From: Robertkochia marina
Lineage (GTDB): Bacteria; Bacteroidota; Bacteroidia; Flavobacteriales; Flavobacteriaceae
Reading direction: 5' to 3'
Assembly (NCBI RefSeq): GCF_004799345.1
Contig: NZ_SSMC01000001.1
Location: 682,001-746,000 of the forward strand
DNA length: 64,000 nt
The translations under genes and the position numbers were made by a program. Of the stretch, positions 1 to 8,600 are shown one piece after another. How positions within the stretch are numbered: position 1 is the stretch's first letter; each line of letters begins with the position of its first letter. Below the pieces are notes generated by a model. It was given only the letters and a program-made list of their open reading frames with translations, was not told the origin of the DNA and ran no database searches.

Positions 1-583
1 AATTCGGGCGTTCTTTTTTATTGACCCCGGGCGGACCGGCATCACTGTGAACTCCAATAGGGAGCTGCAATTCTTCAGCCAGCTTCCAATAGGGATCTAA
101 CCGCGGATCGGTTGGGGGGATGCCATAATAATTAAAAAGCGTTTCTCCCATGGCCCGGAACTGATTATCCTCATAGAGCAGCTTTAGCTCTTCATAGCTC
201 ATAAACTCCTTTTCACAGGGCCAGTCGCGGGCTGCCATCTTACTGCACGGAAAGGTAATACCTGCCCAGATACGGGGGTCAGCCTTGCCATATTCCTTAG
301 CGTACTTTACACTGCCACCTCCCAGGGCCAGTACCACATGGTTGTTGTCGAGAGATTCCATAAGCCATGATTCCCGCAGGGTATCAAGGGCCTTGCCTTT
401 TCCTATTTTATCCGGATTGTAAAATTCGCTTTGGGCATCGCCACGGTATAGGTGCAAATGCACATCTATAACCGGTTGTCCTCTCATGAATTGCTCAAAA
501 GTCTGGGCGTATCCCCGTGGCAGGGCTATCGTGAAAAAAAAGAGCAAAAAAAGTAGAAGAATCTGCTGAGGTACTTTCGGCAT
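1..583 (-). CDS. Amidohydrolase-family exported protein, C-terminus cut by window edge
   Basis: I read 194 codons on the minus strand from the ATG at 583-581 until the sequence ends, so the C-terminal part is missing. Residues 5-26 form a hydrophobic signal peptide ending in YAQ, so the protein is probably exported to the periplasm. Immediately after it, VIDVHLHLY (39-46) carries the HxH metal motif (His42, His44) that ends the first strand of the amidohydrolase TIM barrel. FRAMGE (142-147) and GVHSD (His179) fit later metal-site positions of the amidohydrolase_2 type. The substrate cannot be told from the visible part. It is divergent from the ChaN-like gene to its right. The fold assignment is fairly secure; any specific reaction would be a guess. 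Confidence 0.75.
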   Translation of the reverse strand, partial: MPKVPQQILLLFLLFFFTIALPRGYAQTFEQFMRGQPVIDVHLHLYRGDAQSEFYNPDKIGKGKALDTLRESWLMESLDNNHVVLALGGGSVKYAKEYGKADPRIWAGITFPCSKMAARDWPCEKEFMSYEELKLLYEDNQFRAMGETLFNYYGIPPTDPRLDPYWKLAEELQLPIGVHSDAGPPGVNKKERPN

Positions 584-721
584 CGCCTAACATATTGATT
601 GTATTGAAGGTAAGTATTTCTTTTCACAAATTATTCATGCTCCAGTTGAGAAGATCATTTACAGGATGACCAATGAAATTTGAAGAGCTTGCTTATATTT
701 ACTTCAAACCAGAACCGTTTC

Positions 722-1573
722 ATGAAAAATATTTTCTTGCTTATTGCCTTTATCCTGACTCTTGGCCAGGCCACCGCTCAGAAAGAGCCTTACCGCATTT
801 ATAATCAAAAAGGGAAAAAAGTCTCCTATAAAAAAATGCTGCGAAATATGGAAAAATCGGAGCTTGTCTTCCTGGGAGAACTCCACAACGACCCCATAGC
901 CCATTGGCTGCAACTGGAGATCACCAAAGACCTTCACAGTAAAGAAAAACTGGTAATGGGGGCCGAAATGTTCGAAGCCGACAACCAGGATGCCGTCAAT
1001 CAATACCTCAGCAAAGAAATCGATAAGAAAGCCCTGGATACCCTGGCCCGATTATGGCCTAATTACCCAACTGATTATGCTCCCCTGCTGAATTTCGCCA
1101 GAGATAAGGGCATCCGTTTTGTAGCTACCAATATCCCAAGAAGATATGCCAACGATGTCTACAAAGGCGGATTTGAAGTGCTGGACAGCCTTAGCGAAAA
1201 AGAAAAAAACTGGATGGCTCCGCTCCCTATTGCCTTTGATCCGGAGCTGCCTACTTATCAAAAGATCCTGGAAATGATGGGCGGTCATGGCTCTGAAACC
1301 CTGGTGATGGCCCAGGCGATGAAAGACGCGACCATGGCGCACTTTATTCTTAAAAACATGAAAAAGAGATCGATCTTTATTCACTATAACGGATCTTACC
1401 ACTCCGATTTTAAGGAAGGGATCGTTTGGTATATCAAACGTCAAAAACCGGAACTGGAAATCGTAACCTTTACCACGGTACTGCAGGAAGACATCTCTAA
1501 ACTGGAAAAAGAACACGCCGGGAAAGCCGATTATATTTTGGTGGTTGATGAGGATATGACGAGGACGTATTGA
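722..1573 (+). CDS. ChaN-family (DUF399, haem-binding uptake type) exported protein
   Basis: The family is the ChaN/PF04187 group, exported proteins linked in some bacteria to haem or iron handling. From the ATG at 722 the product is 283 residues and begins with a clean signal peptide (residues 1-20, ending ATAQ). A longer reading frame with a TTG start at 680 would put 14 polar residues ahead of the signal peptide and is less likely. Family motifs visible are LGELHND (51-57), MGAEMFE, a conserved NYPTDYAPLL segment, ATNIPRRYA, and a C-terminal HYNGSYHSD. No lipobox is seen, unlike the Campylobacter ChaN lipoprotein. It is a single gene, with repeats and a candidate RNA downstream. The haem link is family knowledge; nothing nearby confirms it. 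Confidence 0.85.
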   Translation: MKNIFLLIAFILTLGQATAQKEPYRIYNQKGKKVSYKKMLRNMEKSELVFLGELHNDPIAHWLQLEITKDLHSKEKLVMGAEMFEADNQDAVNQYLSKEIDKKALDTLARLWPNYPTDYAPLLNFARDKGIRFVATNIPRRYANDVYKGGFEVLDSLSEKEKNWMAPLPIAFDPELPTYQKILEMMGGHGSETLVMAQAMKDATMAHFILKNMKKRSIFIHYNGSYHSDFKEGIVWYIKRQKPELEIVTFTTVLQEDISKLEKEHAGKADYILVVDEDMTRTY

Positions 1574-1664
1574 GGGATGAGTTCGAGTTTGAGGGACGAG
1601 TTTGTCTAGGGGTAAACTACCTCTGACTGATTTAAATTTTCTATTGAAACAGTATACAAAATGT

Positions 1665-1725
1665 GGCTCCCCACCCTGGACAGGGAGGGGTGGATCAGGG
1701 TGAAACCCTGAGACGGGGCGGGTTG
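1665..1725 (-). repeat. Palindromic repeat family A, copy 1
   Basis: Read on the minus strand, this has the family A layout. A cap of ACCCGCCCCG is followed by a variable hairpin (TCAGGGT ttc ACCCTGA, 7 bp perfect). A second, C/G-rich hairpin follows (CCCTCCCTG against CAGGGtGGG). It lies between two convergent genes. The other copies are listed separately and discussed in the findings. Confidence 0.6.
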
Positions 1726-1740
1726 TATTTAACCAAAATA

Positions 1741-1816
1741 AAACAACCCCTTCCGACTCCGCCTCATCGATAGCTATCGAGAGCCGGCGTCACCTTCCCC
1801 TGACCAGGGGAAGGAG
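1741..1816 (+). repeat. Palindromic repeat family A, copy 2
   Basis: The plus-strand order is AACCCCTTCCG, then a long variable hairpin centred on the palindrome CGATAGCTATCG, then CACC and a perfect 9-bp hairpin (CCTTCCCCT gacc AGGGGAAGG). It sits 15 bp from copy 1 in the opposite orientation, so the two copies form a head-to-head pair. Further downstream (about 1914-1946) is a degenerate run of TTAACCC/TTAACTC units. Confidence 0.6.
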
Positions 1817-2089
1817 CCCGTTGTTTTTTAATTTTTTCAATCCGTCATACTCTTTTACAAGAAATTTGGATTTCACAAAACCCGCAAAGACGAAATCTTT
1901 GAAACTCAATTTTCTCACTCTTAACTCTTAACCCTTAACCCTTAACTGAACAACCACAATAGAACATAATCTCCAGTAAATCCGAATATACCTCTGAGCC
2001 ATCTAAAAATCATCGACGAAATGCATAAAACGCTGATTAACAGCAATTTATTGCTGGTTTTATACAAAGGCTCAGGGGATTATCCTTCC

Positions 2090-2097
2090 TATATTTG
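2090..2097 (+). promoter_or_regulatory. Bacteroidota -7 box for the candidate RNA at 2104-2338
   Basis: TATATTTG is a full match to TAnnTTTG. No convincing -33 TTG is present at the usual 19-21 bp spacing. A small hairpin (CAGCAA tttA TTGCTG, 2041-2056) lies just upstream. The box is worth noting because no protein-coding gene of ordinary length follows it before the terminator at 2298-2338. Confidence 0.4.
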
Positions 2098-2103
2098 CAG
2101 TGT

Positions 2104-2338
2104 TGAAATAATGAAATAGAGCAAAGAGCCATGATGAAAGAAGAAAGACTCATTCTGGTTTTACTTTAAACTTCATCTCTTTGCATTAAGATATCACTTA
2201 TCCTACTTGAGATAAGCAATGTGTTCCCGCCCCCCTTGGAACACAAAGTAAAGATCTCATAATTGAAGTTGATTTTTTTATTGGTTGATGATTGAAAGCC
2301 TCCTCCCGTTCCCTAAACCGGGCGGGGGCTTTTTTTTT
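2104..2338 (+). ncRNA. Candidate structured small RNA of unknown family
   Basis: This stretch lies between a -7 box and a strong terminator and holds no ordinary gene. The only reading frame is a 12-codon one at 2131-2169. I can draw several perfect stems: GCAAAGAG (2121-2128) with CTCTTTGC (2177-2184); AACTTCA (2169-2175) with TGAAGTT (2264-2270); CTTATC (2197-2202) with GATAAG (2211-2216); TGTGTTCC (2220-2227) with GGAACACA (2238-2245). The last two nest inside the second. The first crosses the second, so they form either a pseudoknot or two alternative folds. I do not recognise it as 6S, SRP, tmRNA or RNase P RNA. It could instead be a leader whose gene has been lost. Confidence 0.4.
2298..2338 (+). 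terminator. Rho-independent terminator of the candidate RNA
   Basis: Arms GCCTCCTCCCG and CGGGCGGGGGC pair over 11 positions with one mismatch and one G-T pair, around a 10-nt loop. A run of nine T follows. It points rightward. The next gene is transcribed leftward, so the terminator belongs to a plus-strand transcript starting upstream. Confidence 0.8.
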
Positions 2339-2393
2339 AAGGTTCGGTCCTTACCGCTGACGGATTATAAATTCAGACTTTAAAGAACTTGCG

Positions 2394-2476
2394 AACCACC
2401 CCGGCCTTCCCAGTGCGCCGGCTGGCCCCTCACTATGAAAGTTTCACTGAACCTTTCACAACCGTTCGGTCCTCCT
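2394..2476 (+). repeat. Palindromic repeat family B, copy 1
   Basis: Family B layout: CCACC..CTGGC, then CCCTCACTA, then a hairpin (TGAAAGTTTCA / TGAACCTTTCA, one mismatch in 11), then CCGTTCGGTCCTCC. Here the left part begins like family A (AACCACCCCGGCC), so the two families seem to share an outer cap. The copy lies beside the 3' end of the channel gene. Confidence 0.6.
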
Positions 2477-2509
2477 TTGCTTCTTAGCCTCTTCACCCCT
2501 TCACCCACT

Positions 2510-3160
2510 TCATTTATCTCTCAAATATTTCCCCACAATCATAGCGATCACCACCGTAAGATAGAATTGGCCTGACAACCCTAAAAGAATAGCTGTTTTC
2601 TGGGCCGTAGGTACAACCGGTGCGATATCACCATAACCAATAGAAAGTAAGGTGATGAAGGAAAAGTACATTAATTGGGAGGTGCCAATAGAAGTGTCGG
2701 GTTGATCAATATTGAAATAAAGGGCGTCGGGATACTGAAGGATGATCAATTGCAGCAGGAACAACCCTATAAATCCCAGAGTGATGTACCCACTGAACAT
2801 CCCCAGGATCACCTCGCTGTTCACCTTTTTTTCTCGGATGATCTGATGAAGGACCTCTACAAAAAAAAGAACATACAAGACTAAAAACAACCCGGTTCTA
2901 AGCTTCATAAATAAACTATCGAGCGGCTTCCAAAAAGCAACAAAGATCTGTAAACCAATGAGAAATAAAATGGTATAAAAGAGCTTCTTCCTCCTTGAGA
3001 GTATGGTAAATCCACCCATGAGGTTAAACAGCAAAAACACCGATAAGAACAAACTTTCCCATTCCTGTACCGGAATAATAAGCGACCCGAACAGCACCAG
3101 GAGTTGGGTGAACAGGAAAATATGAAAACGATAGGGGTATAACACCTTGAAAGGCTTCAT
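2510..3160 (-). CDS. Two-pore-helix type potassium channel (ion_trans_2)
   Basis: This is a 216-residue integral membrane protein. The C-terminal third is a potassium-channel pore module: a helix at about 120-143, a pore loop with the selectivity filter SIGYGD (173-178), and a last helix at about 188-212. Ahead of it are about four more hydrophobic segments (roughly 13-30, 34-52, 60-78, 90-108), giving a compact six-segment channel without a recognisable voltage sensor or a cytoplasmic RCK domain. The filter identifies K+ as the ion. The role is probably turgor or membrane-potential control. It is a single gene; the start is ATG at 3160, with a family A repeat upstream. Gating cannot be deduced. 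Confidence 0.88.
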   Translation of the reverse strand: MKPFKVLYPYRFHIFLFTQLLVLFGSLIIPVQEWESLFLSVFLLFNLMGGFTILSRRKKLFYTILFLIGLQIFVAFWKPLDSLFMKLRTGLFLVLYVLFFVEVLHQIIREKKVNSEVILGMFSGYITLGFIGLFLLQLIILQYPDALYFNIDQPDTSIGTSQLMYFSFITLLSIGYGDIAPVVPTAQKTAILLGLSGQFYLTVVIAMIVGKYLRDK

Positions 3161-3247
3161 TCAGAGAATTTTATATGAAGTTACGAATTTGTTTCGGTAG
3201 GCGGGTAAGTAAGTGCATTCCTAACAGCTTACCAGGATTACAATTTA

Positions 3248-3302
3248 ACCCCCTCCTTTTTAAGGAGGGGTGGCAGCGTTGCAAGCGCTGACGGGGTGGT
3301 TT
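3248..3302 (-). repeat. Palindromic repeat family A, copy 3
   Basis: On the minus strand: AAACCACCCCGT, variable hairpin CAGCG cttgca(a) CGCTG, then CACCCCTCCTT aaa AAGGAGGGG. The last hairpin is a perfect 9-bp stem. It lies in the divergent gap between the channel and the LytTR gene. It is followed at 3305-3335 by three degenerate CATAAC-type units. Confidence 0.65.
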
Positions 3303-3365
3303 CCTCACCTCATAACCCCATAACTTCGTAACTAATTTGTATTTTTCCTACATCAATTCAACCCA

Positions 3366-4178
3366 ATGCAACTCAACCGTTCGATCGCATTTACGGCTTC
3401 CTGGAAATACACCCTGCTGATCACCCTGATCCTGGGGGCTCTGATCAGTTTTATCATGATCTTTTTACAGCCTTTTGACACCTATCAACACAATGCCCCT
3501 AATAAAAACTTACTGCTGAGTGGGTATAGTCTATGTATAGCCATTCCTATTTTACTGCTGCATATTCCGGAGTTGGTTTGGTTTAAGAATCAAAATTCCC
3601 GCTGGTACCTCTTCAATGAATTGATCCTTATTTTTTTGGGGACGGCTTTTATGACCATCCTGGCCTTTGTCTATAACACCAAGATGGTCAACGAATATAC
3701 TATTAGCTGGGGGTATCTTTGGGATTGGCTGCTGACTTTTGGCCTCCCCTTTGTGCCTTTTGTCATCCCGATATGGGCCTACCTGAGGTTCAGGTTCAGT
3801 GATGTGACCATTTCTTTGGTCACGGCCAATACCTCATCGATCACAATTACCGGTGAAAATGTAAACGAACAGCTGCAGTTTGCTCAGGAGCAATTCATCT
3901 TTGCTAAGGCGCAGTCAAACTATGTAGATGTCTATCTCCTCAATGAAAAACAACAGGCTGAAAAACATGTATTACGCAGTACCCTGTCAGGACTGGTAAA
4001 CCAGCTCTCCTTTGCTGAACAGGTACACCGATCTTATTTAGTGAATCCTGAACATATTCTCTCCTTAGAGGGGAACACCAGGAAGGGAGCCGCTTTGCTC
4101 AACCATATAGAAGAACCTGTACCGGTGTCGCCAAAACACTTCAAAGGCCTCAAAACCTACCTTCAAAATCGTCCCTGA
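3366..4178 (+). CDS. Membrane-anchored LytTR DNA-binding regulator
   Basis: The product has 270 residues. Four hydrophobic segments (about 15-35, 50-70, 82-103, 120-140) form a membrane domain. The C-terminal part (about 160-265) is a LytTR DNA-binding domain, with QFIFAKAQSNYVDVY and HRSYLVNPEHI in the expected places. LytTR proteins bind short direct repeats. This one has no receiver domain, so it probably senses its signal through the membrane part and is not phosphorylated. Its stop codon (4176-4178) lies inside the first copy of a 16-bp direct repeat that precedes the S41 peptidase gene, which makes that gene, or autoregulation, the first target to test. The start ATG at 3366 is the only good candidate. 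The domain call is secure; the target is inference. Confidence 0.9.
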   Translation: MQLNRSIAFTASWKYTLLITLILGALISFIMIFLQPFDTYQHNAPNKNLLLSGYSLCIAIPILLLHIPELVWFKNQNSRWYLFNELILIFLGTAFMTILAFVYNTKMVNEYTISWGYLWDWLLTFGLPFVPFVIPIWAYLRFRFSDVTISLVTANTSSITITGENVNEQLQFAQEQFIFAKAQSNYVDVYLLNEKQQAEKHVLRSTLSGLVNQLSFAEQVHRSYLVNPEHILSLEGNTRKGAALLNHIEEPVPVSPKHFKGLKTYLQNRP

Positions 4179-4226
4179 ATCTTCATTTTTAGCCCTGTTT
4201 ATGCAGGTTCGTCACTGATTCTTCAT
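4171..4226 (+). promoter_or_regulatory. Direct repeat, 40-bp spacing, candidate LytTR operator
   Basis: GTCCCTGAATCTTCAT (4171-4186) and GTCACTGATTCTTCAT (4211-4226) match at 14 of 16 positions and start exactly 40 bp apart, close to four helical turns. A shorter GTCAC follows at 4231. A weak -7 box (TTACTTTG, 4265-4272) lies downstream, 19 bp before the S41 start codon. The arrangement fits activation of the S41 gene by the LytTR regulator encoded just upstream. Confidence 0.5.
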
Positions 4227-4291
4227 GCCTGTCACAGTTATTTTTACACAACCAAAACGTGGTGTTACTTTGCTGAAAAATCATCAACATC

Positions 4292-5278
4292 ATGAAAATT
4301 ATTGTATCAATCATCATCAGTTTTTTAAGCCTGTTCGTTCAGGCAAACGACCCGATCAAAGAACGCAAACAGTTATTAGACCAGGTTTTCCAGATCCTGG
4401 AGACCAACATCGCCAATCCCGCATGGCTGGAGAAAGATTCTTATAAGGAATTCAAAAACACCCTTTACAGCGAAAAAGTTCTCCACCTCAGTGAAGAAGA
4501 CTTCATTGCCTTTTTCAAAGAACAACGACACTCCCTCCCGTTCTCTCATTTCGACCTGAGATTTCCGGTGTCTGCTTCTAAAGAAAGTACCTCCGAAAAA
4601 AGGGAAGCTATTAGCTGGAAAGCCCTCGACGAAAAAACGGCCTACCTGGATGTTCGCACCTTCGTGACCGACGCAGCGCCAATGATCAAGGCAGTCAGCG
4701 AAATTGGCATTGACCGTTTTGAAAACCTTATCATTGACCTCAGGAACAATGGGGGAGGTTCCTTAGACGCTCCGGTGGTTCTCGGACAATTTCTTACCGA
4801 TCAACCCATAGATGCAGGGGTTTACCTTACCCGGAAATGGTTTGAAAAAGAAGGGCGACAGGCTACTCCGGAAGATATCGCTAAAATGCCTTTCTTACAG
4901 GAAATGACCTACCAGAGTATCGGGAAAATGTTTGCTGAAGAGGCCGCATTCCGCATGGTCCTTCCCGGACATAATCGTCCCACATTTAAGGGAAATGTAT
5001 ACGTGCTTATCGACGGAGGTACAGGCAGTGCTTGTGAACCCCTGATCGACCTGTTCAAGAAAGAAAAGATCGTTACTCTGGTAGGAGAACGTTCCTTCGG
5101 AGGAATGCTCAGCGGAAAAACCTTCCCGATGGAAAACAGTGACATCAAGGTGTTCCTGCCCATAGCCGATTTTCAAACCGCCACAGGCGAGCGTATCGAT
5201 AAGGTGGGCGTGGCTCCCGACATTGAAGTCAAGGCCACCGAAGCCCTGGACTATGTAATGGAAGAGCTTATAAAATAA
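4292..5278 (+). CDS. S41-family (C-terminal processing type) exported peptidase without PDZ domain
   Basis: The product has 328 residues with a short signal peptide (1-19). The S41 core is visible as IIDLRNNGGGS (147-157) and DGGTGSACEP (241-250); Ser246 is the expected nucleophile. In CtpA-type enzymes the general-base lysine lies in a following SFGKG. Here that stretch reads SFGGMLSGK (268-276), so the lysine is absent from its canonical place, and Lys276 is the nearest. No PDZ domain is seen, so it is closer to the compact TSPc proteins than to Ctp proteases. It may be an inactive or differently wired homologue. It follows the LytTR gene by 113 bp with a repeated motif between, and ends in its own terminator. 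Confidence 0.85.
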   Translation: MKIIVSIIISFLSLFVQANDPIKERKQLLDQVFQILETNIANPAWLEKDSYKEFKNTLYSEKVLHLSEEDFIAFFKEQRHSLPFSHFDLRFPVSASKESTSEKREAISWKALDEKTAYLDVRTFVTDAAPMIKAVSEIGIDRFENLIIDLRNNGGGSLDAPVVLGQFLTDQPIDAGVYLTRKWFEKEGRQATPEDIAKMPFLQEMTYQSIGKMFAEEAAFRMVLPGHNRPTFKGNVYVLIDGGTGSACEPLIDLFKKEKIVTLVGERSFGGMLSGKTFPMENSDIKVFLPIADFQTATGERIDKVGVAPDIEVKATEALDYVMEELIK

Positions 5279-5301
5279 CCGTTATATTTATTGGTTGATG
5301 A

Positions 5302-5345
5302 AAGCACCCGTTGAGAGTTGATGGCTTTTAATGGGTGTTTTTCTT
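5302..5345 (+). terminator. Terminator of the S41 gene
   Basis: AAGCACCCGTT pairs with AATGGGTGTTT over 11 positions (two G-T pairs), followed by a T-rich tail. The 15 bases just before it (TTTATTGGTTGATGA, 5287-5301) also occur just before the terminator at 2298. Confidence 0.7.
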
Positions 5346-5347
5346 CT

Positions 5348-5500
5348 TTACTCTTTACTCTTGGGCAAAACCCAAAACACATACCCGATAGCAATAAATC
5401 CAACAGCGGTAAGGCCCGGAGCCGTGATCTGGTTCATAACGGCGATGACCAAAAGCCATCCGGCCAGGAAAAAAAGTACAACGGCAGCTATCTTCTTCAT
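5348..5500 (-). CDS. Small two-helix membrane protein, 50 residues
   Basis: An ATG at 5500 opens 50 codons ending in TAA at 5348-5350. The protein starts MKKIAAVVLFFLAGW and has two hydrophobic helices (about 4-22 and 29-45) separated by a short polar turn (NQITAP). It ends in a basic and acidic tail, PKSKE. It is in the minus orientation, between the S41 terminator and the efflux operon, and appears to be a stand-alone gene. The composition and positive-inside start look like a real membrane protein, but I do not recognise a family. No start-site signal is visible. Confidence 0.6.
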   Translation of the reverse strand: MKKIAAVVLFFLAGWLLVIAVMNQITAPGLTAVGFIAIGYVFWVLPKSKE

Positions 5501-5605
5501 TCTTAATAGATTTACAAACCTTGAATTTACAGTATTATTCCATGAATCACGGATAAACCGTATTTATATTTCTGTTTTTCAGTAATTTAAACAACACCTT
5601 GAATA

Positions 5606-8600
5606 CTATTCCTCTAACAGGGCTTCATCAAATTCATAATCATGGTAGTGCACCTTATACATCAAGCTATACATGGAGGGTATAAATAACAGGGTGATCA
5701 CGGTTCCGAAAAGCAGTCCGACCATTATACTAACAGCCATCCCCTCCCACATATCACCTCCACTTAAATAGAGGGGTATTAACCCCAAAACCGTCGTAAA
5801 GGTAGCCAGGAGAATGGGCCGGAATCGTTGTAAGCAGGCACTGATAATGGCATCGTGGGGATCTCTGCCCAATTCTCTCTGCTCCATTTCCATCCTGTCA
5901 ATCAGTACAATGGCATTATTGATCACGATCCCTGCGAGCGAGATCACCCCTAAGAAAGGCATGAATCCAAATGATTGATTAAAGAGCAATAACCCGATGA
6001 CCACCCCTATAATACCCAGGGGGATGGTAAGCACGATCATGATCATTTTCCTAAAAGAATTGAACTGTATGATTAGTAAGAGCACTATGATAAACCCGCT
6101 CAGGGGCAAGTAACGCAGTACGGCACCCATATTCTCGGAGCTGTTTTTAGCATCCCCTCCCAATTGATAATAAAAATCCTGGGGCCATGATCGCTGTTGT
6201 TCGTCAAGCCAGGGCAACATGACCTGCATAATAGCTGCCGCATTACCATCCGCAGTAAGTTCACTGGATACATTGATGGTTCGTTCCTGATCAAACCGCT
6301 GCACTTTCGCGTATTGCCACAATGGAATAATGGAGGCTACCTGTAACAGCGGGACACTTTTCCCGGTACTTTGAGCATACACATTTAGGGTCTCCAGCGA
6401 TTCCAGACTTTGTTGCTGGTCGGTATCGCCCCGCATGAGGATAGGTATTGATTTATCATCTTCCCGATACTCCCCGGTTTTAAATCCGTCCAGTATGGTT
6501 TGCAAAGAAATGGCAATATCCTGGCTCGTTACCCCGGCCATCTGCGCCCTGTTCTGATCAATATTGATCAAAAACTTCTTACTCTTCGGACCCCAGTCAT
6601 CCTTTACGTTCTTCGTTCCGGGTTGGGCTGAGAGCTTTTTTCGTATGTCCAGGGCAATATCGGAAAGCGCATCAGGATCCTCCCCTGAAACCTTGATCTC
6701 TATAGAAGTCCCACCGCCGCCACTCCCCAGAGGAGCCACCTTAATATCAGCTCCGGGAAATGTGTTGAAGCAATAGCTATCCAGCTTCTCGATCAGAAAG
6801 TTATTGAGGGTCGCATCACTGGTGTTTACCAGTATATGGGCATAGTTGGAGTTGGGTTCATCGGGGGTATACCCCAGGTCATAGGATGCAGGTCCTGCCC
6901 CGATATAAGCCGACCAGTCCAGGACACCTTCCTCCCTTGTTTCGTTTACCTGCAAAGAATCACGCATATAGGTTTCAAGATCGGCTATCAAAGCTTGGGT
7001 AGCCTCAATTCGGGTTCCTTCAGGGAGATTGATATCCACCGTAATAAGGTTCCTGTCACTATCGGGAAAAAACAGAAAAGGGATCTTGCTAAACCCTAAA
7101 AGCGAAAGCAGAAACAAGCCAAGAATACCAACAACAACCAACAGTTTGCGGGAAAGCGCCACCAGGATCAGGTCTTTATACCGCAATTTTAATTTATACA
7201 GTACCTTATCGATCAGTGAAGGTTTACGCTCTTCTTTCTTGGTGGGTTTGAGAAAAAGAAAACAAAACAGGGTGATCACCGTCAAAGCGAGTATCCATGA
7301 AGATAATAAGGCAATAGATATCACAACAAAGATGGGCCCCACAATATCACCCATCGTCGATTCGGCCAGGTAAAACGCCAGGAAAGCCGCAGAAGTGGTC
7401 AGGGTAGAAATTAACAGGGGGATCGATAATTCTGAACAGGCTTCAATCGCTGCGGACTTAGGAGGCACCCCCTGGTCCATCTTAACCATGATGGTCTCTG
7501 CAACTACAATAGCATTGTCTACCATCATACCCAAAGCCATAATGAGTGCAGCCAGGGTAACCTGGTTAAGACCGATATCCATAATACCCATGATCATCAG
7601 GGTCATCACGATCACCATGGGGATCAGGCTGGCAATGACGAGTCCGGAGCGAACGCCCAGAAAGAACAGCATTACCAAAAGAACAATGACCACTGCTTGT
7701 ATCAGATTAACTACAAAATCATTGATCTTATCATCAATATAGGTATCCATAGAAGCCATTCTTGTCAGTTTGAGACCAACGGGAAGTTTAGCCTCCCACT
7801 CGGCCACGACCTTATCCACATCCTCCCCGAGATTCACAACATTGGCCCCCTCGATCAGGTTGATGTGGATCGAAATACCTCTTTCTCCTTCTATACTGAC
7901 CACTTGCGAGGGTGGGTCTATATACCCTTTTTCAACCCTGGCGAGGTCTTTTAATGCAACCATTTGGGTGCCCTGCTCTCCTACAGGCACCAGCATATCT
8001 CTTATCTCATCAACACTATTGAAATTTCCCGTGGGCTCAAGAATGATCCGTTCCTGATCCAAGTTGATCTGCCCCCCTGAGCTGAGGATATTGGTTGAAG
8101 TGATCAGGTTCTGTAACCGACTTGACGAGAGTCCGTACTCCTTTAGCTTGGCATCTTCATACTCCACAAACACCCGCTCATCCTGTACCCCTCCCAATTC
8201 AACCTTGGCCGCATCGGGTAATTTGATCATGTCGTCTTTGATGTCATCGGCAAATTCCTTGAGCTCGGCATAACTAAAACCTTCGCCGGTAAGCCCAACC
8301 ACAATACCATACACATCGCCCAGGCCATCATCATCAAGAAAAGGGGTTACCCCCTCAGGCAGACCTTCCATACTGGATAACTTTCGTCTCAGACGGTCCC
8401 AGACTGATTGAAGTATATCGGGACTCACCTCATCCTTCAGGGTTACGGTTACTACCGACAGGCCTGTTCTTGAAGTACTGCTCATCTCCTTGAGCTCAGG
8501 AAGTTCCTGGGCTATTTTTTCTACCCTGTCGGTTACCAGAAGTTCTGTTCGTTCAGGGCCTGCTCCGGGGAACTTGGTAATAATATTTGCCACCCGAACT

